From: an uncultured Clostridia bacterium
GTDB taxonomy: Bacteria; Bacillota; Clostridia; UBA1381
Reading direction: 5' to 3'
DNA length: 64,000 nt
Assembly: GCA_944392335.1 (NCBI GenBank)
Contig: CALXWJ010000065.1
Coordinates: 1 to 64,000 of the forward strand
The translations under genes were made by a program, and so were the position numbers. The notes beneath the pieces are model-generated. The model saw only the letters and a program-made list of their open reading frames with translations. It had not been told where the DNA came from and did no database searches. Shown in pieces: positions 7,644 to 18,500 of this stretch. Positions within the stretch are counted from its first letter, which is position 1. Every line of letters starts with the position of its first letter.

Positions 7644-9095
7644 ATGCAAAAAGCAAAAAAAATTTTTTTGCTGCTTTTGATACAAATAATATTGGTGTCT
7701 CTTTATGCCTGCGGCAGAACAAGCGAAACTGCCGGAATGATACCTACTCTGAAATGGTATGTACACGGCGAGGTACAGCCCGATCAGGAAAGAGTGAACA
7801 AAGAGATAAACAAAATTCTTGAAGATAAAGCGGGATGCCATCTTGACATCATATATCTGGATCCGCAGGTATATGCGGAAAAGATGCAGATGCTTATGGC
7901 AAGCAATGATACATATGATTTGTGTTTCACGGGTTATGTAAATACTTATAAAAAAGCGGCCCAAAAAGGGGGATTGCTTGCGCTTGACGGCTATCTTGAT
8001 GATTTCCCGGGAATAAGGGAAGCCATCCCTGAATATGCGCTTGAAGCGGCAAAGATAGACGGAAAGATATATGCAATCCCCAATATCCAAATAATGGCAC
8101 AATGTACGGGATTGTTTATAAATAAAGAATTATTTGAAGAATACGGGCAAATGGATGTCGAAGATATATCCGGCGTTGAGGATGTTGAGCCGTTTCTTGA
8201 ATGGGTAAAAAATACTCATCCGGAGATACATGCTTTCGGATTGGGTGATGCAAGAGGCTGGAAAAAGAAATTCGATTATAAATTGATTTCCGAAATTTGC
8301 CTTGGCGTGGATATAATTGAAAAGGGCGGAAAAATAGAAGCAGTCAGATCTTTTTCAACCCGCGAAAAGTTGTATGAAGCAAAAAAGATAAGAGAATATT
8401 TTGAAAAAGGATATATGCGTCCGGACATTGCGGTATACGACAGTTTTGACAGTGATAATATTTGCCGGACATCCGCAGTATGGCGAGGAGTATATAAGCC
8501 CGGAGCAAGTGCCGAACTGTATGAAAGAACAGGGATTGAAACAATCTGTATCCCCGTTTCTCAGCCGATAATACGCCATGATACCGGAAAGACGACAATG
8601 ACCGGTGTGGGAAGATACAGCAGATATCCGGATAAAGCCATGCGTATCATCGAGCTTATGAATACAGATAAAGAATTATATAATCTGGTATGTTTTGGGA
8701 TCGAGGGAGTCCATTATAAAATGAAAGATGAAAAGCATATTGAAAAAATACCTGATTCGGGTTATAATGTAGGAAATTCATGGATGTTTGGAAAGCAATT
8801 CAATGCTTTATTGCTGGAGGGACAGGAGGATGATGTATGGGAGCAGACAGAAAGATTCAATGAAAATGCCGAGGTTTCGCCGATAATGGGCTTTTCATTC
8901 GACACCACGGCAGTCAGCAGAGAGATCGCCGGGATCGAGACGATATATGAGCAGTATACAGCATTCACAAAAGGGTTTGAACCGTTAGAAGCATATTATG
9001 ATGAATTTGTTTCCGAGCTTGAAAATGTCGGAATCGATAATGTTGTCAATGAAGTAAACAGACAGCTGGAGGAATTTTTTGAATATAAGAAATAA
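7644..9095 (+). CDS. Extracellular solute-binding lipoprotein (LplA/family 1 type)
   Basis: Lipid-anchored sugar-binding protein of 483 residues. The N-terminus is a lipoprotein signal with lipobox SLYAC (Cys23). The mature part has the family 1 layout with an early LKWYVHGEVQPDQE strand and repeated YMR/YEQY helices near the C-terminus, similar to binding proteins of the LplABC oligosaccharide transporters. No LplB/LplC permease gene lies beside it. Instead it heads a co-directional run of secreted surface proteins and faces a two-component system, so it may deliver ligand to a distant permease or take part in sensing by the kinase at 4234-5937 (inference). It is preceded by the promoter at 7467-7495. 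The gap to the next gene is 35 bases. Confidence 0.85.
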   Translation: MQKAKKIFLLLLIQIILVSLYACGRTSETAGMIPTLKWYVHGEVQPDQERVNKEINKILEDKAGCHLDIIYLDPQVYAEKMQMLMASNDTYDLCFTGYVNTYKKAAQKGGLLALDGYLDDFPGIREAIPEYALEAAKIDGKIYAIPNIQIMAQCTGLFINKELFEEYGQMDVEDISGVEDVEPFLEWVKNTHPEIHAFGLGDARGWKKKFDYKLISEICLGVDIIEKGGKIEAVRSFSTREKLYEAKKIREYFEKGYMRPDIAVYDSFDSDNICRTSAVWRGVYKPGASAELYERTGIETICIPVSQPIIRHDTGKTTMTGVGRYSRYPDKAMRIIELMNTDKELYNLVCFGIEGVHYKMKDEKHIEKIPDSGYNVGNSWMFGKQFNALLLEGQEDDVWEQTERFNENAEVSPIMGFSFDTTAVSREIAGIETIYEQYTAFTKGFEPLEAYYDEFVSELENVGIDNVVNEVNRQLEEFFEYKK

Positions 9096-9130
9096 AAAAT
9101 GTCGGGTAAATTATTAAGGAGGAAAAAATA

Positions 9131-10981
9131 ATGATAATAAAAAAAGGATTGTTGACGGTCATTTTACTGACAGCCATAACTGCAAATTCGGCAAATGCAG
9201 CAATAATAAATGAACCTTTGGGAGAAGAAGTGCTGACCGACACCAGCAAAAAAATCACAATAAGCGGAACGATCCCGTTGGCAGATGACAATAATGAAAT
9301 ATACAATATTGTTACGCTTGAGGTTTTAACAAAGGAGGCTTCACAGCAGATCATAAATTCTACACAAGAAAATAAATATGATTTAATAGATGAATATGTG
9401 ATCGATAAAAATAAAATTGAATATATTGCCCAAACCGAGGCGGACGAGAACGGAAATTACAGTTTTGAATTCGTCAAGACCTCAGAATCGGGAGATTACA
9501 TTATAAGAATAGGATATTATGCAAAGAACGATGAAAATGAATATGTTATAACATATAACTACAAAAGCCCCGAGGATCTTATCGGATTATTTGACGAAAT
9601 GGAACAGGCATACAATGCAAAAAACAAAGAAACCTTGAAGGAGGTTTTGAATAAATACTCCGAATCGGATGTAATCAATATTGAAAAATGGAATGAGATC
9701 ACGGCATCCGGTGATGAAGGCCAAATAGATTTTGTGCTTGGCTACATGCTGAATCAAACGCTGCCGGAAAGTGAAGCGGAGATCGAACAATACATAGAGG
9801 ACGCAAGCCTGATCGAAGAACTCAATAAAAAGACCGTTGATGAGGTCAAAGCGGTATTGGAGCAGGAGGAAAAAAGAAAAGAGTTCGGAATTGACGAAAC
9901 GGTATATGCATGGATGATGTCCGAGGATAATACAGAGGTCCAAGATACTATCTTCAAAAAGCTGTCCGGAAAAAATATGGAGAATATGTCAGTCGAAGAT
10001 GTGACGGATCTCATTCATTATACCATAGTATTTGAGGAGCTTAACGGCGTGCTTTGGACAAATATTTTAAAGGTTATTGAAAATAATAATACAGTGCTGA
10101 ATATCGATTTATCGGAACAGTCTGAATTTGAAGGCCTTAACGAAACACAGCAGGATGAGGCTTTGAAGGATTTTAAATCTTCGGTTTCCAAGGCTGTTGA
10201 GATAGAAGATATAAAAGAAATTTTTGATAGAGCAGTTGAAGACGCAAAGGATTCCGGCGGCGGAACCGGAGGAGGTACACAAGGCGGTCCCGGAGGAGGC
10301 TCCGGAACAGGAAGCAGTGACAGCAGAAATGAAAGCCCAAGCTCAAGCGGGAGTATAATTTCATATCCGTCCGGCACAATTCCCAATACTTCAAACACGG
10401 GAACAAATACTGAAGATGAATCTTCACAGGCGGCATTTAATGATATAGAAGATGTTGCATGGGCGGCGGAAGCAATTACGCGTCTTAAAGAAAAAGGTGT
10501 CTTGGCAGGAAACGGCGACGGAAGCTTCAAACCTCAAGACCCTGTTACGAGAGAAGAATTTCTGAAAATGGTTATAGAGGCATTGGCTTTAAAAAATGAA
10601 TCTGAGGACGTTTCTTTCAGCGATGTCGACAAAAACAGCTGGTATTATCCTTATATATGCGGAGGAGTTTATTATAAATTAATAAACGGAATGGAGGACG
10701 GAAGCTTCGGAATAGGTCAAAGTATTAAAAGAGCTGACGTCGCGGTGATCTTGGTAAGATTACTTAAAATGTACGGAAAAGAATATACATGGAAAAGCAT
10801 TGTGTATAAAGATGTAATAAAAGAAGAATTGGAATATGCATATGACGCGATTTACAGTGTTTCCGAGGCGAGGCTTATGACCGGAACGGGGGATGTTACT
10901 TTTGAACCGTTCAAAAGTTTGACCAGAGCGGAAGCGGCGGTCATTATTGACAGAGTAATAACATTGCTTGAAAATAACTGA
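9131..10981 (+). CDS. Secreted S-layer-homology domain protein
   Basis: Exported wall-bound protein of 616 residues. A signal peptide (MIIKKGLLTVILLTAITANSANAA) is followed by a beta-rich N-terminal region, then a helical acidic region (about 150-375). A glycine/serine-rich linker (about 378-430, GGGTGGGTQGGPGGGSG) leads to three C-terminal SLH repeats (about 435-616, each with a TREEF/KRADV/TRAEA core) that bind pyruvylated secondary wall polymer. It contains no recognisable catalytic motif, so it is probably a scaffold or binding protein. AAGGAGG lies eight bases before the ATG. It is the second gene of the operon and its stop lies 16 bases before the next ATG. Confidence 0.85.
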   Translation: MIIKKGLLTVILLTAITANSANAAIINEPLGEEVLTDTSKKITISGTIPLADDNNEIYNIVTLEVLTKEASQQIINSTQENKYDLIDEYVIDKNKIEYIAQTEADENGNYSFEFVKTSESGDYIIRIGYYAKNDENEYVITYNYKSPEDLIGLFDEMEQAYNAKNKETLKEVLNKYSESDVINIEKWNEITASGDEGQIDFVLGYMLNQTLPESEAEIEQYIEDASLIEELNKKTVDEVKAVLEQEEKRKEFGIDETVYAWMMSEDNTEVQDTIFKKLSGKNMENMSVEDVTDLIHYTIVFEELNGVLWTNILKVIENNNTVLNIDLSEQSEFEGLNETQQDEALKDFKSSVSKAVEIEDIKEIFDRAVEDAKDSGGGTGGGTQGGPGGGSGTGSSDSRNESPSSSGSIISYPSGTIPNTSNTGTNTEDESSQAAFNDIEDVAWAAEAITRLKEKGVLAGNGDGSFKPQDPVTREEFLKMVIEALALKNESEDVSFSDVDKNSWYYPYICGGVYYKLINGMEDGSFGIGQSIKRADVAVILVRLLKMYGKEYTWKSIVYKDVIKEELEYAYDAIYSVSEARLMTGTGDVTFEPFKSLTRAEAAVIIDRVITLLENN

Positions 10982-10997
10982 TAATGGAGGTAATGGG

Positions 10998-13757
10998 ATG
11001 AAAAAGAAGATAGTTAGTTTTATTTTACTGCTTACATATGTCTTTACACTAACCGTTTTTGCGGAGGATACATCAAATTATTCAAAGGAAATCGAGTATT
11101 TGTCGGCATATGGGATAATGTCCGTTCTGAGCGACGAGGCAATGGCTGAAAAAATAACACAGCAAGAGTTCAGAAATGCTGTTTCGGTAATTGTTAACGG
11201 CGATGAACAAAGGATGAACGAGATAGACAGCTTCGGGGAAGTTTACCAGAGCGACGGAGAAGTTACTCTTTTAAAAGCCGTAATGACATTGGTAAAATTG
11301 ATAGGGTATGATAATTTGGCAATCCAAAACGGCGGAACATATAACGGATATATGAGTACCGCGGCTCAAAACGGGATTCTTGACGGAATAAAAGGAACAA
11401 GCGAGTCGGATACCATAACCTATGCGCAGGCAGGAAAGATGATATACAATACCCTGCAGGCTCCTTTGGTTACATTCAGCTTTGAGGACGGAAAAGCCGT
11501 ATATAAGGTTGATAAAAATAAAACGCTTTTAACAGAAGAAATGTCGGTATATGATGTAAAAGGCATTGTGACCGCGACATCCGACTATGCATTGCCTGGA
11601 TATTCAAAAACACGTCAGGGTGTAATTATGATAGGCGATAATGAATATGAAATATCACAGACATCCATGAACGGTTATTTCGGATGCGATATTACCGCGC
11701 AATATCAATATAATGAGGATGACGATGTTTCAAGGATCATAAAAATGGATCTAAGATATTCAGATACGGTTTTGAATATTGATCCGAATGATATTGAAAG
11801 CTTTGATGCTTCAGGAAGATATGTGTACATAGATCCGACAACGGACAGAGAAAAAAATGCAGTAATAGAACAGGATGCAAACTATTATTATAATTATGAT
11901 TATTTGAGTGCAAGCACACCGATCAATAATATAAATTTTATGCCTCAAACAGGGTCTGTTAAATTGATTGATAATGATAAAAACGGAAATTATGACATTG
12001 TTATTATTCTTGATTATGAAGTAAGAGTCGTTGAGCTGGCTGACAGTGAATTTATTTATTCAAAATACGGTGAAGGCTCGGTTGAAATAACATATGATAC
12101 TGTAATAACAGATTCAAGCGGCGCTGTGTTTAATGATGCTTCGGTCTTATCCGAAAATGATGTTGTGCATGTTATTTTTGAAGAAGGAAGCAATAAAGCA
12201 AGATATGTTTACATATATACACAGTCGGTTACGGGCAGAATAACTTATATAGACAAAGATGTAGAAAAGATAATCATAATAGATAATGATAAAGAATACA
12301 CAATCCCCGACAAAAAGTATGACCTTTGTGCAATATTGAATCCAAACATGAATGTCACTCTTTATCTTGATATGAACAGCAATTTTGCAGGATATACAAT
12401 TACACAATCCACTGACTGGGCTTATGGATATATGGTAGATATAAAAACATACTTGTCGGAGGATACCGGAGAAGATGTATTATCCGTAAAGCTTTATGAT
12501 GTAAATGAACGAAAATTAAAGACTCTTTTCTGCCGCGAAAGGGTAAAGGCTGAAGGAATAACATATAAAAGAGCGGCATACCAGACGCTGATTGACAATC
12601 TTGGTCTTTATGAGTATATGGAGGACGGAACAAAGAGAGTATGGGATCAGCTTATAAGATATAAAGTAAATAGTGATGGGCTTATAACAGAAATGGATTT
12701 TGCACCCAATGCTACTGATTATTCCGCGATAATTAATATAATTCCGCCCAGCACTGCTACAGGCCTTTATAAATTAACCGGCTCAATGTCTTATCTTGCT
12801 TCAAATGATGCTTCTACAATAGCGTCGGCAATGGACAGAACACGTTCAAGACTGCCTTATTGGGCAAATTCACATCCGATATATCATAAAAGAATAATTT
12901 TATCTGAAAACGGTCAGGCAAAATATAATACCTGGCATCCTGAAATAACGGTCAGCAATGATACTGTTGCGCTTTTTGTCCCGCAGGACAGGAATAATGA
13001 AGAAGGATACAGAGTATCAACAGCAGGAGTAAGCAGAAGCGAACCTCAGCTGGTTATAGATTTCTTTACGGTGGCAGAAGAATCGGAATCAACAACCATT
13101 ATGGTCATATATGACGGGGACGGAGCCCCAACATCCGATTCGGCAGGCGGTGTAAATAATGATGTAAACATTATAGATCCTCTTTCAACTGCCTATATCA
13201 TAACAGATATAAATGAAGTTTATCTTGAAGACAGTGAACTGGTAACTCATCAAATTGATTTGTGCGGAGTAAACGGAGAAATAACTCTTTACACAAAAAA
13301 TGATCAATGGGTAGATACCGTTGGCATGAAAGAGGGAGATTTCGTAGCAATGTCCTACAGCGGACAGTTTATTGATGCAATCGATATACTGACATCGGTT
13401 GATGAATTTAAGGACTATCAAAATCCTGATTTCAAAAATATGACGGCAGAGGTATTCGGTGACAGAGGGCAGATCGTGGGATATGCATATGAAAACAGAG
13501 ATGGAATAGGACTGGTTACCTCAGATCCCGCGAATATAAACAATCTGACCTGGGGAGAGCTTACGGTAATGCCTATACAGACCGCCGCGCCTATGTATGA
13601 GTATGACGCGAAGAACGGTACCGTTACGGCGGCGGACATAAGCTGTATAAAATGGTATCAGAACACGCATGATCTGGAGAACACTTCGATCGTATATACA
13701 GGTTATCAGAATGCAGATGCAAAATATACGTTTGTAATAAATAATTTATTTGAGTAG
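10998..13757 (+). CDS. Secreted protein with degenerate N-terminal SLH repeats
   Basis: Exported protein of 919 residues. The ATG at 10998 is used rather than an upstream in-frame ATG inside the preceding gene, because GGAGG (10986-10990) is well placed for it and the signal peptide MKKKIVSFILLLTYVFTLTVFA begins there. Residues about 25-165 look like two or three diverged SLH repeats (YSKEIEYLSAYGIM, GEVTLLKAVMTLVKLIGYD, ITYAQAGKMIYNTL). The rest is a long beta-rich region with repeated DNDKxGxYD-like turns and no catalytic motif I recognise. It lies in the middle of the surface operon and probably forms a wall-bound structural or glycan-binding protein. Confidence 0.8.
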   Translation: MKKKIVSFILLLTYVFTLTVFAEDTSNYSKEIEYLSAYGIMSVLSDEAMAEKITQQEFRNAVSVIVNGDEQRMNEIDSFGEVYQSDGEVTLLKAVMTLVKLIGYDNLAIQNGGTYNGYMSTAAQNGILDGIKGTSESDTITYAQAGKMIYNTLQAPLVTFSFEDGKAVYKVDKNKTLLTEEMSVYDVKGIVTATSDYALPGYSKTRQGVIMIGDNEYEISQTSMNGYFGCDITAQYQYNEDDDVSRIIKMDLRYSDTVLNIDPNDIESFDASGRYVYIDPTTDREKNAVIEQDANYYYNYDYLSASTPINNINFMPQTGSVKLIDNDKNGNYDIVIILDYEVRVVELADSEFIYSKYGEGSVEITYDTVITDSSGAVFNDASVLSENDVVHVIFEEGSNKARYVYIYTQSVTGRITYIDKDVEKIIIIDNDKEYTIPDKKYDLCAILNPNMNVTLYLDMNSNFAGYTITQSTDWAYGYMVDIKTYLSEDTGEDVLSVKLYDVNERKLKTLFCRERVKAEGITYKRAAYQTLIDNLGLYEYMEDGTKRVWDQLIRYKVNSDGLITEMDFAPNATDYSAIINIIPPSTATGLYKLTGSMSYLASNDASTIASAMDRTRSRLPYWANSHPIYHKRIILSENGQAKYNTWHPEITVSNDTVALFVPQDRNNEEGYRVSTAGVSRSEPQLVIDFFTVAEESESTTIMVIYDGDGAPTSDSAGGVNNDVNIIDPLSTAYIITDINEVYLEDSELVTHQIDLCGVNGEITLYTKNDQWVDTVGMKEGDFVAMSYSGQFIDAIDILTSVDEFKDYQNPDFKNMTAEVFGDRGQIVGYAYENRDGIGLVTSDPANINNLTWGELTVMPIQTAAPMYEYDAKNGTVTAADISCIKWYQNTHDLENTSIVYTGYQNADAKYTFVINNLFE

Positions 13758-13772
13758 AAAGGAGGAAAAGAC

Positions 13773-15551
13773 ATGAAATTATTAAAATTATTAACGGCTG
13801 TTAATCTTGCGGCGTCAATTGGTATTTGCGCGTCTACGGCGGCTTTTTCGGCGCCGATGAGTGAATTTGTTGTGTTTTATGAGGATTTTTGTTCAAGCGG
13901 TGTTGCAAGCACTGTTTTGCCAAATGAAAAAGACTGGTATTGCAGAGCAGAATATTTAGACGACGGTGAGTATAAGGAAGCAAACAGAACAGGAACGAGA
14001 TTCAGGGCGCTTGTTTCTATATCCGATGAAGGAACGAAGATCAAAAACAGTACAGCTGATTTTAAAGCATGGCTTTACAAAATGTATAACAATAAGTATT
14101 TGTCTTCATTTCTTACCGACAATTATTATATTGAAATGAATATCAGAGTGGATGATTATATTTCGGGATTTGACGGCGAAAACAGATTTTCAGCAATGTT
14201 TCAATTCTCACAGCAAGCCGGAGATGATTTAATAAAATTTTCGGTTGAAGAGGACGGGATAAAATATCTTTCCGACAGCGGATGGCAGACTTATACCGAT
14301 TTTACAGCGGGAAATGAACTGCACACATATAAACTTGAAGTTTCATATATGAACGCAACAATGTATATAGACGGCAATGAGGCTTTCAGCTATACTTTGC
14401 CTGTATCGGATGAATTTACTCATATCAGATTCGGCTGCGGCAGCAGAGGAGAGTTCGATCAGGGACAATGCCTTGTTTCAGACATGAAATTTGCAAAGCA
14501 GTATGAGGACAGCGTTATAATTGATGAGCTTAAAGATTTTGAAAAAGTATCGTCTTATGAAAATGTTACGTTGCTGGATAAGAGTGAAAGATACGGAACG
14601 GCTAACGGTATAGGCTTTAAAAGTGCAGGCTATATTGAATATGATTTAACAGATCAGTCGGGGCTTTCCGATATTATGCTTAATTTCACATCGGAAACCG
14701 GCGCTTATGAAGATGTAAAGATAACAGGATGGGATATTTTTGGCAATGAAATTGAAATATCAAAAGAGCTGTTTGATATGATCGATTTTGCAGGAAGGCT
14801 TTCCGATGAGACTTCCATAAGACGGACGTTCTGTACCAATGAAGATTTTGAAGAATTCATAAGTGCAAACTTTTCAATTACAAAAATCAGGATCGAGTAT
14901 ACTGGAAATACAGACGATGCCCTTGAACTGTTAAATACAGAGATCACATATACCGATGCGCAGTATCCGTATTTTGTAGGTGTTACGGCAGGGTCAAAGG
15001 AAATTACGGACAATATGATTTCCGCAGCGGCCGGGACAGTAGAGCTGGAATTCAGCTGTGATGCAAGAACGATTGATAATAAAGACGGAGATATTAGACT
15101 GTTCTGTGAGGATGAAGAGGTAGTGACTGTAATATCCAAGGAGGGCACAAAAATAATTATAAAGCCCGAAAACGGATTTTTGTACGGTAAAAATTATAGG
15201 CTCACATTGTCGGATTCACTTGTAAATTCGGGAATAAGGGATATGCCGAGCGAAATTGCTTTTGCGACATATTCTTGTGACTATGAAGCAAAAGACGCTG
15301 TATTTGACCAGGGAAGCTGCAACTTTACGCTAAAGAGTAATTATATAGATGATAGAAGCGTTGCGGTAATAATCGTATCATATAAAGACGGCGCGATTCT
15401 TGATATGAATTCAATAGAAGTCAACATTAAAGCCGGAGAGGAAAAACAGATAACAACGGGAAGTATAGTAACAGAGGATGCAGATGATGTCGCTGTGATG
15501 ATATGGGATAGTCTCAGATCCAGAAAAGCACTTGTAAGAACTATTAGATAA
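13773..15551 (+). CDS. Secreted LamG-like protein with C-terminal beta modules
   Basis: Exported protein of 592 residues, beginning with the signal peptide MKLLKLLTAVNLAASIGICA. Residues about 80-240 look like a concanavalin/LamG jelly roll (YYIEMNIRVDDYISGF, HTYKLEVSYMNATMYIDG). A carbohydrate-binding-like middle part (DKSERYGTANGIGFKSAGYI) follows, then an Ig-like domain of the SbsA type (about 410-500, YGKNYRLTLSDSLVNS). A short terminal beta module ends VAVMIWDSLRSRKALV, and variants of it recur in other proteins here. No catalytic residues are recognised, so a glycan-binding accessory role is likely. AAAGGAGG precedes the ATG. The gaps to its neighbours are 15 and 17 bases. Confidence 0.8.
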   Translation: MKLLKLLTAVNLAASIGICASTAAFSAPMSEFVVFYEDFCSSGVASTVLPNEKDWYCRAEYLDDGEYKEANRTGTRFRALVSISDEGTKIKNSTADFKAWLYKMYNNKYLSSFLTDNYYIEMNIRVDDYISGFDGENRFSAMFQFSQQAGDDLIKFSVEEDGIKYLSDSGWQTYTDFTAGNELHTYKLEVSYMNATMYIDGNEAFSYTLPVSDEFTHIRFGCGSRGEFDQGQCLVSDMKFAKQYEDSVIIDELKDFEKVSSYENVTLLDKSERYGTANGIGFKSAGYIEYDLTDQSGLSDIMLNFTSETGAYEDVKITGWDIFGNEIEISKELFDMIDFAGRLSDETSIRRTFCTNEDFEEFISANFSITKIRIEYTGNTDDALELLNTEITYTDAQYPYFVGVTAGSKEITDNMISAAAGTVELEFSCDARTIDNKDGDIRLFCEDEEVVTVISKEGTKIIIKPENGFLYGKNYRLTLSDSLVNSGIRDMPSEIAFATYSCDYEAKDAVFDQGSCNFTLKSNYIDDRSVAVIIVSYKDGAILDMNSIEVNIKAGEEKQITTGSIVTEDADDVAVMIWDSLRSRKALVRTIR

Positions 15552-15568
15552 GGAGCAGAGAACAGTTT

Positions 15569-18500
15569 ATGAGAAAGAACAAACTTATTGTTTTTGCTGT
15601 TGCAGCAGCAATGGCCGTGAGCTGTATTCCTCCAATGAGTATGGCAAGTGCTGCGGATCCGGCGGTAAAAATCTATGTATCTCCTTTCGGCAATGACACA
15701 ACAGGGAACGGAAGTTATGAATTACCGTTTAAAACAATAGTCAAAGCGCAGACATTAATAAATTCATATAAAAATGATGCAAATACGAATGAAATAAAAA
15801 TAATTTTGAGAGAAGGCGATTATCCTCCGTTTTCGGTTAATTCCGAAAACGGAGGGAATGAAAATATCAAAATAAGCTATGAAGCTTATCAGAACGAAAA
15901 AGCAACAATTACAGACGCTGCAAAGCTGTCGCCAGAAAATTTCAAAACCGTAGGGAAAAATTCCGAGCTGTATCTGCGCATACCCTATGAAGCAAGAGCA
16001 AATGTTTTGGAGTATGATCTGACAGAGGATGGAATAAGCGGAGTAATACCGCCGACGCCTTTGGGCGAGGCACAGACAGATACGGCATGTGAGCCGGGGC
16101 TTTTTATTGATGATACCGCAATGCAGACGGCGAGGTGGCCTGACAATGGGTATATAACATTATCGGAATACGCGACTGCAAAAAATCCGGTTTTGGACCC
16201 GGAAACGAACACTTATATAACAGAGATCGAAAATCTTGCCACTACGGACACCACAAAGTGGCTTGATGCGGACAACACATATATATGCGGTTTTTTGACA
16301 AATGTATATTTCTATAAAAGAGCAAAGATAAGAGGGCTGGACGAAGACGGCTTCAAGGCGGAAAGTGAAGTAAGACCGGATGCGCCGGTATTTTTCCTCA
16401 ACATTCCGGAAGAACTTGATTCTCCGGGAGAGTGGTATTATAATCAGGATGAAAATAAGATATATGTGTATCCGCCAGATGATATAAAGGATTCCGATAT
16501 ACGTTTTGTATATAAAGGAGGGAGCCTTATTTCGGGCAATGCGGACAATATCACGATAGACGGGCTTATTCTTAACGGAAGCTACGGTGCCGCTGTGGAT
16601 CTTACCGGGAAAAATATCATCGTAAAAAACTGTATTATCAAAAACGGATGTACAAAAGCATTGCAGATTTCCGGTGAGAGCAACAGGGCAGAGGCAAACC
16701 ATATATATAATATGGGAATGGGAGGAATATTCTTTTATCCCGACTGGGCAAAACAATGGGAGTATATGAAAACGTTTACTGACGACAATAATATTATAAC
16801 CAACAATGATATACATGATTTTAACCAGGTTCAAAGAGCATATGCAAACGGGATATACGCATACGGCGTCAACAGCGTGATATCTCATAATTCATTGCAT
16901 TCGGCGTCGGGTAATGCAATATCCTTTGTGGGAATAGGAATTATATGTGAATATAATGAAATGTATGATGTTGCCACAGAGGTGGGAGATGCAGGCGCAA
17001 TTTATGTAGGCGGTGCATGGCTTAACAGAGGACATGAAATAAGATACAATAAAATCTACAGTACACAGTTGTCCGATTACGTTTCAGGAGTATTTCTTGA
17101 TGATTGTGCCTCCGCAAATACCATAAGCGGAAATATAATTGATGGATTTGCAAGTGCAGTAAAGATACATGGCGGAATGGAAAATGTTATTGAAAACAAT
17201 GTATTTTCCTTTGCTGGAGATAACACAGAGGTACTGGACTGCGGAATATCGGTAATCAGCAAAGCAGGCATTGAACAGATGCCGGATCAGACCGCGCCTA
17301 CACATGGAACTTATAAGCAAGAACTTTATTATTATGCACAAAATCCTGCATGGCAGCAGCGCTGGCCCGGACTGGATTCCTTATTTGACAGGGAGGATTA
17401 CAAATATCCCTCCTTTAATAAGTTTGAAAACAATATCTTTGTGGGAATATCCGCGGATAGAATGATAGACGCGACATCCCAGTCACTTGCAAGCTGGAAT
17501 TGCAGCGTTGACAATAATGTTATATATGAAAATCCTGAGGGCTTTTATAAAGATTACGGCCAAAAAGATTTTAGGTATGAAATACCTCAGGGTGAGGAAA
17601 AAGAATATGTATTCGGTAAAAACAATGATATTTATTACAGAAGATATTTAAGAGATGAAATAGGAAACAACTATAACCTTGAAACAGAAATTGTTATTGA
17701 AGATTTTTCCGAAAATACTGTCGGAAACATGATGCAGGAATACAGAGGAGCAACTGTTGAAGTAGGTAACAGCGGATACAGAATGCAGTTTTCAATTGAG
17801 AAAGATGGAATTTATGTTTTAAATAATGAACGGTTAAGAACAAGGCTTAAGCCGATTACAGTAACAGCAGGAGTAAGCTATAAATACGGTGTAAAGGTAA
17901 GAGATGCAAATGCACAGCTCTATGTAAATGACGAATATGCGGGAAGTTTTGAATTGCCTGAAAAAAATATTGATGCGGGAGATATGGCTGCGGATGATAT
18001 TCAGATTAGTTATCGTATACCCGAAGGTGACAATATTTCATTTGTTATGAAAAGCATAAAATTGGATAAAGTTTATCCCGGAGGTCTGGTTATGGCGGAC
18101 AATTTTGATAAGGAGTATGAAGGCCCCGGAACAAAGACAGCTTCAGGCATTGAGACAGTAAAGCTTTCGGATAATGAAAGCTTTATTTCAAAGGACGGAG
18201 CGTACAGTTCGGATTATATTGCAACTTCAGTACACGGATACGGAGATTATTTGGAGTATACCGTTCCGGAAGGATGTTATATAACGGATATTTCCTGTGT
18301 ATATACCGCAAATCCGGTAAAACAGAATATGAATTTTTGGGCAATGGACGGAGAAAACGGTGTCCCTGTATATTTTGGACTTGGGAATAAAACACTTGTG
18401 AGAAAAGATATTTACGGATGGAATATGTTCAGATGCTCCGTAACTCCTACGGAAGGGGGAAAGGAAAATTTACTTAAAAACCGTTATACAACATTAAGAT

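Noticed and set aside
10018-10530. 170-residue open frame on the minus strand inside the SLH gene, rich in Ser and Pro
   Set aside because: It is antisense to the Gly/Ser linker and the first SLH repeat, has no ribosome-binding site, and its composition is what the linker gives in reverse.
16160-16888. 242-residue minus-strand open frame inside the beta-helix gene
   Set aside because: Antisense to a clear beta-helix coding region with no start signal; long only because the sense strand codon use avoids antisense stops.
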